Assembly: GCA_029233965.1 (NCBI GenBank) | Contig: JARGOP010000040.1 | Location: 1-43,378 of the forward strand | Source of the DNA: Verrucomicrobiales bacterium | GTDB lineage: Bacteria; Verrucomicrobiota; Verrucomicrobiia; Verrucomicrobiales; DEV007 | Direction of reading: 5' to 3' | DNA: 43,378 bases | Part shown: in pieces, positions 16,987-24,972 of the stretch | Position numbering within the stretch: position 1 is the first letter of the stretch | Layout of the letters: each line of letters begins with the position of its first letter | Notes under the pieces: model-generated | Told to the model about the DNA's origin: nothing | The model's input: only the letters and a program-made list of their open reading frames with translations | Database searches by the model: none | Made by a program: the position numbers and the translations under genes

Positions 16987-18051
16987 TTAATACACGCCTT
17001 CGATCACTGTCTTTGTCAGGGCGCCGAAAGGACGAACGTCACCGACTCCGTCCCACGCATACCTGGCATGAGGCTTCCGGCGAATCGCCTCATCACGCTC
17101 AAGGAAACGCGGCATAAAGAATTCGTGCGTCAGCGTCGTCAACTCGACGCGGCCGTACTCGCCGTAGTCCTTCGTGATCTCGGTTTTTTCGGGATCGACG
17201 ATCCGGAGAATCGCGCGGGGCTGCGGCGCATAATAGGTCACGCTGTAGTTGTTTTCCGGGAGTTCCTCGGGAATCGAAACCGCCAGTCCCATCAGAGTGT
17301 TGCCGTAGGTCGGCACGAAGAGCGCCTTATTTTCGAGAACCTCTTCCTGGAGAAATCGGACATACTCGGGAGTCATCGAGGTGCCGCCACAAAAGCAGCC
17401 TTTGATGCCGTGATCGGCAATCGAGATGCGCTCACCGATCGACGCGAGAAGCTTCGGTGTCGTGAAGATACAGGAAATATCGCGGTGCTTGATGATTTCG
17501 ACCGCCTGAGCCATGACGTGCGCCTGATAGCGCTCCACCTGGTCGAGTTCCTTGCGCCCGATGAGGCGCTTCACCCAGCGGGGGTCGAGGTCGACGTGGT
17601 AGCAGCTACCGCCCCGATGATTCGCGAGGTGCTCGACGGCGAGGCGGAGACGACGCGGGCCGGTCGGTCCCACCATGATCCAGTTGCCTCCTTTAGGAAA
17701 ATACTCATCACTAAGCTGATCGGAGAACTGCTCGTAGTCGTGCTTGTAGTCATCCCAGCCAACCCGCTGTTTGGGAAGACCGGTCGTGCCACCGGTTTCG
17801 AAGATGTTGAAGGGACGGCCTTTGTAGGCATTCGGAACAAAACGCTCGTTCTTTTCATCGCGTAGCCACTCATCCTGGAAATGAGGGAATTTCACAATGT
17901 CGTCAGAGCACTTCACTTCTTCGCGGGGGTCCCATCCGGCTTCTTTCATCCAGTCGAGCCAGAAAGGGGTTCCGGTTTCTTCTGAAAAGTGCCACGCCAT
18001 CATTTCGCGGACACGGTCGTCGAGTTGGGATTTAGCTTCGTCAGCGGTCAT
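16987..18051 (-). CDS. Short ANL-superfamily (PaaK/LuxE-like) adenylating enzyme without a C-terminal subdomain
   Basis: A 354-residue protein with the ANL-family phosphate-binding loop TGGTTGLPK at 86-94 and a late GDVRPF element, which recalls the hinge GD..R of adenylate-forming enzymes. It ends about 20 residues after that hinge, so the small C-terminal subdomain with the catalytic lysine is missing, unlike phenylacetate-CoA ligase (about 430 residues). Size and shape are nearer to LuxE acyl-protein synthetase, but the C-terminal acyl-accepting cysteine of LuxE is not seen. It may make an acyl-adenylate that is used by the ALDH encoded 18 bases downstream. Start ATG at 18051, with no Shine-Dalgarno. 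The substrate is unknown. Confidence 0.72.
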   Translation of the reverse strand: MTADEAKSQLDDRVREMMAWHFSEETGTPFWLDWMKEAGWDPREEVKCSDDIVKFPHFQDEWLRDEKNERFVPNAYKGRPFNIFETGGTTGLPKQRVGWDDYKHDYEQFSDQLSDEYFPKGGNWIMVGPTGPRRLRLAVEHLANHRGGSCYHVDLDPRWVKRLIGRKELDQVERYQAHVMAQAVEIIKHRDISCIFTTPKLLASIGERISIADHGIKGCFCGGTSMTPEYVRFLQEEVLENKALFVPTYGNTLMGLAVSIPEELPENNYSVTYYAPQPRAILRIVDPEKTEITKDYGEYGRVELTTLTHEFFMPRFLERDEAIRRKPHARYAWDGVGDVRPFGALTKTVIEGVY

Positions 18052-18056
18052 GTATT

Positions 18057-18092
18057 GAGAAGTTGAGTAGAAAAAAGATGAGAGAAGTTGAG
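18057..18092. repeat. 11-bp direct repeat in the symporter-ligase gap
   Basis: GAGAAGTTGAG occurs at 18057-18067 and again at 18082-18092, a 25-base period, in the 52-base gap before the ligase-like gene. A 5-bp hairpin (GAGAA 18090-18094, TTCTC 18101-18105) overlaps the symporter stop. It could be a paired regulator site or chance in a purine-rich stretch. Confidence 0.3.
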
Positions 18093-18103
18093 AATGAATT
18101 TTC

Positions 18104-19723
18104 TCAGGGGAAAAACTTACGAATGGTTTCGTCAGACGGTTTCTTCGTGAAAAGAGAAACCACGATCAGGGAAACAGCCCCGACCACGAAACAGATCGCA
18201 ACAGGCATTACGCCCGCGACGGTGTATTCGTGACCACCTGACTTCAGGAAGAAATAAAGCCAGCTCACGGCAACAGCGAGAACGCAGGCATAGGCACCCG
18301 CTTTTGTCGCGCCTTTCCAATAGAGCGCCCCGATCACGAGCGAAGTCAGAGCGGAGAATCCGGAAAAGCTCCAGATCGCGAGGTCAAAAACGTTCTGCTG
18401 TTTTTCCAGGTAAAGCGAAAGCCCGTAGGTGAGGAGGACAACCGCGACCACGAAACCACGGGCTATGAGGACGATCTGCTTATCGGTGAAGCGGTCCCTG
18501 CCGACTTTGTGTAGCACCACATCGTTCGTGAAGATCGTGCCAAGGCAGAGGAACTGGGAATCCAGCGATGACATGATCGCCGCAAGAATACCGGCCGTGA
18601 CCAATCCAACAATGATCGGATTCTCCACGAGAAAGCGCAGTGTCAGGCTCAGAACAGCACCGACACTTGAGTCGGGCAGACCTTTCATGATTCCGACCGC
18701 CGCCGCAGGCCATGCCTCGCTTGGTGTCGCATTGAAGACCCCGGTCGCCCAGAGACCGATGAGAACACAGGGCACCCAGACGATCGCAATACAGATGGGG
18801 TGGGCAATCACGGTGAGCTTGAATGACTTCGCACTCTTCGCCGTGAGCCAGTGCTGGAAAAGGTGCGGGAACATGCCCACCGAAAGCGGGATGAACATGT
18901 AGGTGAAAAAGGTAATATAGGGAAAGCCCACCTCCCGAATCGAGGTGCCTGCTTGGCCCACGATTTCGAGTTCACTCGGCGTTCGGACGAGATGCTGCGG
19001 GTTCGCCTGGGCAATCGCGGCACCAAGTCCGCCGAGCTTGTCAGAGAGCAGATAGAAAGCGAGAACGCCCATGGCCATGAAGACGAGCGTTTGAAACGTA
19101 TTCGCCCATGCCGCCGCGCGTGAGCCACCCGCAAAGATGTATGTGAGAACCACTCCGCAAATCACGATGCCAATGATCCAGGACGGAATCGATCCATCGG
19201 TTGCCGCAAAAAGCTCCGGATACATCCCTTTCGAAAGCGGCCCGATAACCCGGTAGGAACCAATCACACCGATCAGGAGATAGGGAATGACTAGCAAAAC
19301 CAGAATTGGAAAAAGGAGATAGCCGAGCCCGTTCGATTCAAACCGTCCCCGGAAGAACTGAATCTGGGTGACATACCCTTCCCGCTTCGCAATCGCCCAG
19401 ACGCGAATCCCGATGAGAAAGAAACAGGCGGCGTGGACCAGACCCGAGGACGAGGCCATGAGACCGTATGTTCCGACCCCCTGCTGGAAAGCTTTGCCCG
19501 TCGACCCGACCAACGCGAAGGCCGTCATTGTGGTCCCGAAAACCGACATCAGGAGCATGAAGGGTCCGATCGAGTGACTGGCAACGAAGTAATCCTTGGA
19601 AGTTCCGCGGAAGAGCCGACCACTGAAGAGCGCCAGCGCGAGCAAAAGCCCGAGGTAAATCGCCAGAACAAGAAGCGGCTTGGTGGACACCTCTGCCGGT
19701 GCCTGAGCGAGTAGTAGATTCAT
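18104..19723 (-). CDS. Sodium:solute symporter (SSF family)
   Basis: A 539-residue polytopic membrane protein with about 13 hydrophobic segments. It has the SSF layout: a first helix near residue 15, GTSKDYFVASHSIGP before helix 2, FGTTMTAFALVGSTGKAF in the substrate/sodium region, and SLDSQFLCLGTIFTND near the late cytoplasmic loop. SSF carriers bring in sugars, organic acids, amino acids or pantothenate with sodium. I chose ATG at 19723 (MNLLLAQAPAEV); an upstream in-frame start would add 18 poorly matching residues. A DUF3311-like small protein, a frequent partner, is encoded about 120 bases upstream. The three-gene dehydrogenase operon follows downstream, so the imported solute may be its substrate. 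Confidence 0.88.
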   Translation of the reverse strand: MNLLLAQAPAEVSTKPLLVLAIYLGLLLALALFSGRLFRGTSKDYFVASHSIGPFMLLMSVFGTTMTAFALVGSTGKAFQQGVGTYGLMASSSGLVHAACFFLIGIRVWAIAKREGYVTQIQFFRGRFESNGLGYLLFPILVLLVIPYLLIGVIGSYRVIGPLSKGMYPELFAATDGSIPSWIIGIVICGVVLTYIFAGGSRAAAWANTFQTLVFMAMGVLAFYLLSDKLGGLGAAIAQANPQHLVRTPSELEIVGQAGTSIREVGFPYITFFTYMFIPLSVGMFPHLFQHWLTAKSAKSFKLTVIAHPICIAIVWVPCVLIGLWATGVFNATPSEAWPAAAVGIMKGLPDSSVGAVLSLTLRFLVENPIIVGLVTAGILAAIMSSLDSQFLCLGTIFTNDVVLHKVGRDRFTDKQIVLIARGFVVAVVLLTYGLSLYLEKQQNVFDLAIWSFSGFSALTSLVIGALYWKGATKAGAYACVLAVAVSWLYFFLKSGGHEYTVAGVMPVAICFVVGAVSLIVVSLFTKKPSDETIRKFFP

Positions 19724-19751
19724 GAAACCTGAAATAAAAAGAGCTGGACCG

Positions 19752-19818
19752 TCCGTTAGACGGAGTTCATTCGGCAATCAAACAGGGGTAAGTCCCGGAC
19801 ATGCCCCTGATGAACGGA
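19752..19818 (-). promoter_or_regulatory. Possible structured leader upstream of the symporter gene
   Basis: In the 121-base gap before the symporter start several pairings can be drawn by eye: TCCGT/ACGGA (19752-19756 with 19760-19764), or instead TCCGTT/AACGGA (19752-19757 with 19813-19818), GTTCAT/ATGAAC (19765-19770 with 19810-19815) and CAGGGG/CCCCTG (19783-19788 with 19804-19809). Some exclude each other, as in attenuators. No known riboswitch motif is recognised, and chance pairing is possible. Confidence 0.25.
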
Positions 19819-19844
19819 GCCGCGAAAGTCACCCTGCGAGCTGA

Positions 19845-20072
19845 TCAATCGGAGTCAGGTATTTCGTCCGCCCATGCCTCAAGATTCGCGGGCCAGGCAA
19901 ACTTGATCACCAGTGCCCAGAACGTCGCGGCGACGAGCGAATAGGCCGCGTGATAGGCAAGGCCGACAGGCATGAACCCGAAAACAAGATTCGAGTTCGC
20001 CCAGTTCCAGCAGTCCTGGTGCAGGACCGCCAGAATCACGAACAACGCGATGATGATGGTGGATCTTTTCAT
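19845..20072 (-). CDS. Small two-helix membrane protein, DUF3311-like
   Basis: A 75-residue protein with an N-terminal hydrophobic segment (residues ~4-17), the motif HQDCWNWANSNLVFGFMPVGL, and a second hydrophobic segment (~40-62). Short proteins of this shape, with the W...G..PVGL..H pattern, belong to the DUF3311 group and are usually encoded beside SSF symporters, as here. They are thought to be accessory subunits, but no molecular role is known. ATG at 20072, 21 bases after the first PQQ-like gene. Confidence 0.7.
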   Translation of the reverse strand: MKRSTIIIALFVILAVLHQDCWNWANSNLVFGFMPVGLAYHAAYSLVAATFWALVIKFAWPANLEAWADEIPDSD

Positions 20073-20093
20073 GAATGAAGCGGCCCGAAAAAA

Positions 20094-21716
20094 TCAGGGT
20101 TTCACCTGCGCGACTGCTACGGACTCACCACCCATTTCGTAAGCGTAAAGGTGAGTCTGAGTCATGACGTAGAGGGTTCCGTTTGCCACGATAGGCGTCG
20201 CGTAGATAGGAGCAGGATACCCGACGATGTTGAGCTCCTCATACTCTTTACCGGCCTTGAGAATAACAAGCTCACCGTCTTCGTTTCCAAGAAGGACCTT
20301 GCCGTCCACGACAAGAGTCGATCCCCAGATGTGGGAAAGCGTATCGTGCTCCCAGTATTTCTCACCGGTCTCGGCATCAAGGCAGAAAAGGCGACCTGAG
20401 TAGTCCGCAATGTAGACAAATCCATCAACGACAGAAGGCGTCGAGATCGTACGCCCGATCTCTTTGAACTGCCAAACTATCGCGTCCTCGCCGGTTCCTT
20501 TCGACGGGTCGATACAGGTCACCGCACCGACACCTTCGCCATGCTCGGGATCCTGCCCGATCGCAGCGTAGACCTTACCTTCGTAAATCACCGGAGAGGA
20601 AATGATCTCGGACGGACCGGGGTAGGTCGCATACTTGATCGGTTCACCCGCTTCGTCGAATCGATACTCCTGCGGGCAGCAATCAACTGCCCAGAGTTCT
20701 TTGAAAAGATTAAAGGTTTCGTCACCGTCCTGCTCTTCATCGAACTCAGCAGCGTGAAAGCCGTAGGTGAATCCATCACCGGCACCGAAGACCACCGTGG
20801 GATTACCGGCGAGGTCATTGCTGAAAGCAGGCGACGACCAGTTACAGTGCTTGATGCGCTCGCTGATGCCGCTTGCTTCCTCAGCGACCAGTTCACCGGT
20901 CTCTTTGTCGAGGGCGATGAGGCTGGGACTGTACGGGGCGGGAATATTGATGTGAGACCAGTCCACCCCGTTCGAAGTGCTCGCGAAAACGTATTTATCG
21001 GAAATGACCACCGAACTGGAGGTGATGTTGTGCGGGAAAACACCGAGTTCACTTCGCATGTCATATCCCCAGACAATGTCCGCACTCTTGTCAGAAAGCT
21101 CTGCAGGCTCAACCTCATTCAGCTTCTCGAGGCCACCGTTCTTATACTTGGCCTCATCCTGGAATGGACCGTCATTGCCATCACTCATGCCGTAGACATC
21201 GAGGCAGATCACCTCACCACGGTTCGTGATAATGTAGCCATACTTACCGTCGACGACGAAGGAGGAACAAACGCCGAGGAACTCCCAGTCGGAGACCTTG
21301 CCCGCGTCAAGCTTGGGAATGGAGAATTGCCAAAGCAACTCACCGGTCTTTTCGTCAAAACACATCACGATGCCCTTGTCGCCGGTGATCCAGTCGAGGC
21401 GGGGTTTCTCGTTGTTCGTCCCGATGTAAACCCGACCGTCTTTCACGGTCGCGGTTCCGTAGGCCTGAGACCCCATTTCGGCAACCCACTTGAGATGCTT
21501 GGCGCCCTCGGTTTTGCCTTCGTCGTTGAACTCACCGGAAGTGAAGTCAATCGGAAGCCCCTTCGCTGGAGACATCATGTTATTGCTGCCGTCGCGGCCC
21601 CACTGTGGCCATTCGCCACCGCCGGGGGCGGATTCTTCGGCGTGAGTCATTGGCAGGCCAATGAGCAATGCTGCGCTCAAGAACGCGAGCCTGATCGTTT
21701 GAAGCATGATTTTCAT
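20094..21716 (-). CDS. Secreted PQQ-like beta-propeller protein with vicinal cysteines
   Basis: A 540-residue protein with a Sec signal peptide (cleavage likely after THA, residue ~26). It contains repeated propeller blades with the pattern 'DG.VYIG...G...C.D..TGE..W', at least six times. Such proteins fold like PQQ dehydrogenases or BamB but need not bind PQQ; I see no convincing PQQ or calcium ligand set. Cys346-Cys347 (AVDCCPQEY) are adjacent, as in the vicinal disulfide of PQQ alcohol dehydrogenases, though the position differs from those enzymes. It follows the larger propeller gene by 57 bases and precedes the DUF3311 gene. A role in periplasmic binding or oxidation of the symporter's solute is only a guess. 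Confidence 0.8.
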   Translation of the reverse strand: MKIMLQTIRLAFLSAALLIGLPMTHAEESAPGGGEWPQWGRDGSNNMMSPAKGLPIDFTSGEFNDEGKTEGAKHLKWVAEMGSQAYGTATVKDGRVYIGTNNEKPRLDWITGDKGIVMCFDEKTGELLWQFSIPKLDAGKVSDWEFLGVCSSFVVDGKYGYIITNRGEVICLDVYGMSDGNDGPFQDEAKYKNGGLEKLNEVEPAELSDKSADIVWGYDMRSELGVFPHNITSSSVVISDKYVFASTSNGVDWSHINIPAPYSPSLIALDKETGELVAEEASGISERIKHCNWSSPAFSNDLAGNPTVVFGAGDGFTYGFHAAEFDEEQDGDETFNLFKELWAVDCCPQEYRFDEAGEPIKYATYPGPSEIISSPVIYEGKVYAAIGQDPEHGEGVGAVTCIDPSKGTGEDAIVWQFKEIGRTISTPSVVDGFVYIADYSGRLFCLDAETGEKYWEHDTLSHIWGSTLVVDGKVLLGNEDGELVILKAGKEYEELNIVGYPAPIYATPIVANGTLYVMTQTHLYAYEMGGESVAVAQVKP

Positions 21717-21773
21717 GTATTCTGTTAGTTGGAGGTCGATTTGGTTATAAATGAGTTGGCCGCTGGTCCTTCT

Positions 21774-24074
21774 TCAGTCGTTCGAAAAGACACTGATGTT
21801 GTCAATGAATACGGTCTTCTGACTCTGGGGAGCAAACCCGAAGATGCCGGGAGCCCCCTCCTTGTGAGCACTCTTGTGCTCGACTTCGATGGTCCACGCC
21901 TCAGGCTCGGGATCGCCTTTCACCCAGGCTTTACCCCGGATCGTCCCGGTGCCGTCTTCGGCAATGTCAACGCGGGTCTTGAGAGTATACCATTTGTTCG
22001 CCGAGATCGGGAAAGGAACGGATTCCTTGACCCGCTCATGGTTCGAGCTGACTTCGAGAATATTGGCATTACCGACCAGAGAAATGATATAGCGCTGGTT
22101 GATCAAGCCGACGACCGACTTGATGCGGCGGCTTCCGTCTGTCATGACATCAGCCTGCACCGTGTAGTTCGACAGGTTGGGCTCGCCGATGAAGGAGAGC
22201 GAACGCTGGAAAAGAACGCGGTCCAGCGTTTTCGAAAGCACCTTGTTCCCATCCTTCTCGATCACCTCCCACTTGAGGCGGGCACCGATCCAGGGAAGCG
22301 GCGGAAAGTCGAACTCACGACCGGCGACAGATCCCATCGGCTTCACGCCGAGCGTGTAGTTCTCTTCGAAGTCCTCGGCGTAGGGCAGATTTGAAATGAC
22401 ACGTCCCCGCAGGATTCCGCTGAGGTCACCGGAAGTCGCTTTCCAGGCGCCGGCTGAAAGCGCGGCATCGTCTGCCGCGCTGATGGTGTTGCCTTCAAAA
22501 GAAGCATCCATTTCCGCTTTCACCTTGGCGGTGGGGGGAATGAACGTGGCCCAATCAGCACTGTCGATCGTTCCCACGTGATTGCCATTGACGTCGAGAG
22601 TCCGCAGTTTAACCGTCATCGACTCGCCGGAGCGAAGAAGGACGTCACTTGGAACAGGGAGGATCTTCGCTGCTTCCCCGGCTTCCGGCATCACCGTTTC
22701 GGGGGCTGCTGTATATTCGATGCCGTTGTTTCCGATCTCAAAGGCGTACAGCTTTTCCGTCGTGTGCACGTAAACGCGACCATTACAGATTGAAGCGGAA
22801 CCGATGCCATTGCCTTCCAGCTCGATCTTATTCTCGATCACCGGCTTGTCGCCCGTGATGTTGATGACGTAGAAATCGCCGGGGAAAGTCGGAATAAAAA
22901 GACGCCCGTCAGCATAGGCCGGTGACGCGTGCAGCTGAGAGTTGGCGAGCTTCTCCTCCCAGAGGATCTTGCCGGTATCGGCATCAACACAGAAGAGGGA
23001 TCCCGTTTTGACCATCTGGTAGATCCTGCCCTCGTGGAGAAGCGGAGAGCTCGTGAACATCTCCAGCGTCGTGCGCCACATTTCGTGATCCTGACTGATG
23101 CGGGGAGCCCCGCCCTGCTCAGGATCGACCTCCCCCCCGGTGTTATCGAGGTCCTCAGGAATAGAGAGGCGCACCATGCGACCCATCTCAGTTGTATCGA
23201 GATTCTCCTTGCCGTGAATGGCGATAATCGTGTTGTCGTGGAGCACGACCGAACTGTTAATTCCGCCCTTGGAAAGCTGGAAGCGGTAGAGCGCGGTTCC
23301 ATCCATGACGTTGACGCAGACAATGTTTCCACATCCGGTCGAAGCAAAGAAAACGCGTTTGCCGTCGCGAGTGTCGAGATAAGGAGTCGACATCGAAGTG
23401 TCTTTCAAATAAGGAGGACCAACGCCGGGAGTCGATGACCAGAGGAGTTCTCCCGTCTTCTTGTCGAATCCGAAAAAGCGGTCACGGGCGGGACCGTCAG
23501 CGCCCCAGTAACTCGTGACTCCCCGAATGATACAGACATCACCATCAATGACAGGTGCACCGGCGCGTCCATTCGGGAAAGTGAGACGACCGAAACGCTC
23601 CATCATCGAAACCTGCCAGACCTGGTCACCGTCTTTCGTGTAGCATGTCACGAGACCGTAGGTGGTCGCGACGATTACATTCTCTGTCTCAGGATCGATG
23701 GCAACCGCACCGATCGAGTAGCGATTGTAAATCGTGTCGGAAAGGAAGTCGTGCGTGGCGCGCTCCCAGATGATTTCACCCGTCTTTTCATCGCGCGCCT
23801 GAACCACCTCTTCGAGATCCGGTCCGGTTCCACGGTAGCCCCACGAATAGAGACGCCCCTTGAAAATTACCGGAGTGCCCTGCCCGGCAATATCGTCGGT
23901 CCAAACCGGCGTCTCGTTGAATTTGAAGTCTTTGTATGTCTCAAGGCTCTCTCCGGTTTGAAGCGGACCACGCCATGAAAGCCAGTTCCCCTGGTGGATA
24001 TCAGCTCCCTCGGAAAGGGCGGAAGCTCCGGCAGCGACGATCGCGATAAGTAAAACGCGTTTCAATGGATTCAT
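21774..24074 (-). CDS. Secreted PQQ-like beta-propeller protein with C-terminal concanavalin-like domain
   Basis: A 766-residue protein with a signal peptide (LLIAIVAAGASALSEGA). Residues ~25-460 form a PQQ-like propeller (KTGEIIWERATHDF, VTCYTKDGDQVWQ, DADTGKILWEEKL). Residues ~465-560 look like an Ig-like or linker region (LRSGESMTVKLRTLDVNGN). Residues ~565-766 resemble a LamG/DUF1080-type jelly roll (YAEDFEENY..., NYTVQADVMTDG, NKWYTLKTRVDI, VFIDNISV). This combination is common in secreted proteins of Planctomycetes and Verrucomicrobia and suggests glycan or small-molecule binding; no enzyme active site is seen. It is the first gene of the long minus-strand run, just downstream of an AT-rich region. 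Confidence 0.82.
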   Translation of the reverse strand: MNPLKRVLLIAIVAAGASALSEGADIHQGNWLSWRGPLQTGESLETYKDFKFNETPVWTDDIAGQGTPVIFKGRLYSWGYRGTGPDLEEVVQARDEKTGEIIWERATHDFLSDTIYNRYSIGAVAIDPETENVIVATTYGLVTCYTKDGDQVWQVSMMERFGRLTFPNGRAGAPVIDGDVCIIRGVTSYWGADGPARDRFFGFDKKTGELLWSSTPGVGPPYLKDTSMSTPYLDTRDGKRVFFASTGCGNIVCVNVMDGTALYRFQLSKGGINSSVVLHDNTIIAIHGKENLDTTEMGRMVRLSIPEDLDNTGGEVDPEQGGAPRISQDHEMWRTTLEMFTSSPLLHEGRIYQMVKTGSLFCVDADTGKILWEEKLANSQLHASPAYADGRLFIPTFPGDFYVINITGDKPVIENKIELEGNGIGSASICNGRVYVHTTEKLYAFEIGNNGIEYTAAPETVMPEAGEAAKILPVPSDVLLRSGESMTVKLRTLDVNGNHVGTIDSADWATFIPPTAKVKAEMDASFEGNTISAADDAALSAGAWKATSGDLSGILRGRVISNLPYAEDFEENYTLGVKPMGSVAGREFDFPPLPWIGARLKWEVIEKDGNKVLSKTLDRVLFQRSLSFIGEPNLSNYTVQADVMTDGSRRIKSVVGLINQRYIISLVGNANILEVSSNHERVKESVPFPISANKWYTLKTRVDIAEDGTGTIRGKAWVKGDPEPEAWTIEVEHKSAHKEGAPGIFGFAPQSQKTVFIDNISVFSND

Positions 24075-24142
24075 AAGAGATCAGTCCAGAATTATTCTGA
24101 GAGTGCCCAACGTTAGAAGGATCAAAATTAAGTCGCAATGCG

Positions 24143-24172
24143 ATTTTAGGTCGAATTCGCGTAAATTAGCAA
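24143..24172 (-). promoter_or_regulatory. Candidate sigma-70 promoter for the propeller/symporter run
   Basis: On the minus strand, TTGCTA (plus 24167-24172) and TAAAAT (plus 24143-24148) are separated by 18 bases, 4/6 and 5/6 matches to the -35 and -10 consensus. Transcription would start near 24136, about 60 bases before the propeller ATG. It was found by eye; AT-rich DNA gives such matches by chance. Confidence 0.35.
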
Positions 24173-24210
24173 AACTAATCTTAAATCGAATCATCTCCGC
24201 TGTTCCTCCG

Positions 24211-24246
24211 GAAACGAGTGCTTTTCAGGAATAATTGATTCGTTTC
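24211..24246. promoter_or_regulatory. 7-bp inverted repeat, possible operator
   Basis: GAAACGA at 24211-24217 and TCGTTTC at 24240-24246 are perfect inverted repeats with 22 bases between them, in the divergent promoter region. The spacing (29 bases start to start) would place half-sites on nearly the same helix face. No regulator gene with a recognisable DNA-binding domain is adjacent apart from the sigma factor. Confidence 0.25.
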
Positions 24247-24381
24247 ACTAATACGCCTCCGAAGCAATGCCTCCTCACCGGGCATTCAATCGACCCGCAG
24301 GGTTGAACGTGAGCGAAAACTCCGCCGTGCCCGATCTTTTTTCTCAACCCGGTTGTCACAAAAATAAAGTCAGTCGTCAAC

Positions 24382-24387
24382 AGGAGG
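24382..24387 (+). promoter_or_regulatory. Strong Shine-Dalgarno of the sigma factor gene
   Basis: AGGAGG followed by six bases and ATG at 24394. It is the strongest ribosome-binding site seen in the window, where most genes have none, and it fixes the start. Confidence 0.7.
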
Positions 24388-24393
24388 AGAAGG

Positions 24394-24972
24394 ATGCAGA
24401 TTGTCACTATCAGCGCCACACCGGACAACCTCGGGCTTGACCCCCGCAGCGACAGAGACTTCACCGAATTGGTGGAGCGGCATCACCGCGAGCTGTTGGT
24501 CTACGCCCGCGCCCTCACCCGGGACTCTGCCACCGCCAGAGATATCGTGCAGGAGGCCTTCATTGTTGCCTATGACAAGGTCAACACCTTTGATGTCACC
24601 CGTGACTTTGCAACCTGGATGAGAGGGATCGTCCGGAACAAGTGGCGGGAGTGGCTCCGCAAGAACAAGCGCTATGCCCTGACTGATACCGAAATTGCTC
24701 AGATTGATGCTGATGTGGCCGCGTGGCAGTCCGGGAAGGCTGAGGACGAAAGCGATCTCTTTGAGGCGCTGCGCGATTGCCTCAACCGTCTGCCTGAGAA
24801 TCTCTCCGAAGCCATCACAGCCTGTTACTTCGAAGGTCGCACCGGCGACGAAGCGGCTGACCACCTCGGGATTGCTCCCGCTGCCGTTCGCAAAAGACTT
24901 CAGCGCGCCCGGGTTCTCCTTAAAGAATGCCTCGATCGCAAAATCAACCTTTCCCCTTCCGGACCATCATGA
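24394..24972 (+). CDS. ECF sigma factor, Rhodopirellula/Verrucomicrobium type
   Basis: A 192-residue ECF sigma factor. Region 2 spans about residues 30-90 (LLVYARALTRDSATARDIVQEAFIVAY, then TWMRGIVRNKWREWLRK), and region 4 about 125-185, with helix-turn-helix text DEAADHLGIAPAAVRKRLQRAR. The wording fits the family known as 'sigma-70 factor, Rhodopirellula/Verrucomicrobium family'. Such factors direct RNA polymerase to envelope or metabolism genes and are held by a membrane-bound partner. The stop overlaps the next gene's ATG (ATGA at 24969-24972), so its downstream partner is probably its regulator. Confidence 0.92.
   Translation: MQIVTISATPDNLGLDPRSDRDFTELVERHHRELLVYARALTRDSATARDIVQEAFIVAYDKVNTFDVTRDFATWMRGIVRNKWREWLRKNKRYALTDTEIAQIDADVAAWQSGKAEDESDLFEALRDCLNRLPENLSEAITACYFEGRTGDEAADHLGIAPAAVRKRLQRARVLLKECLDRKINLSPSGPS

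Larger units (their letters stand above)
24075..24393. other. Divergent AT-rich intergenic region between the propeller and sigma factor genes
   Basis: This 319-base gap holds no convincing ORF. Positions ~24105-24250 are clearly AT-richer than their surroundings, as expected of promoters. Within it are a small hairpin (ATTAG/CTAAT, 24165-24179), the short palindrome CGCAATGCG, a 7-bp inverted repeat (24211-24246) and a candidate minus-strand promoter (24143-24172). I found no convincing ECF-type GGAAC...CGT promoter upstream of the sigma gene. Confidence 0.5.

Noticed and set aside
14335-18051. Bioluminescence (lux) operon
   Set aside because: The ligase/ALDH pair recalls LuxE/LuxC, but there are no luciferase subunit genes, the LuxE-type C-terminal cysteine is absent, and an iron alcohol dehydrogenase completes the operon instead.
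20541-21728. Open frame of 395 codons on the plus strand, antisense to the PQQ-like propeller gene
   Set aside because: It mirrors the codon structure of the propeller gene, has no recognisable family text or ribosome-binding site, and the minus-strand product is clearly a real protein.
20094-24074. True PQQ-dependent alcohol dehydrogenases
   Set aside because: The propeller fold is clear, but I cannot find a full PQQ and calcium ligand set, and no pqq biosynthesis genes are in the window; BamB-like or binding propellers are equally likely.
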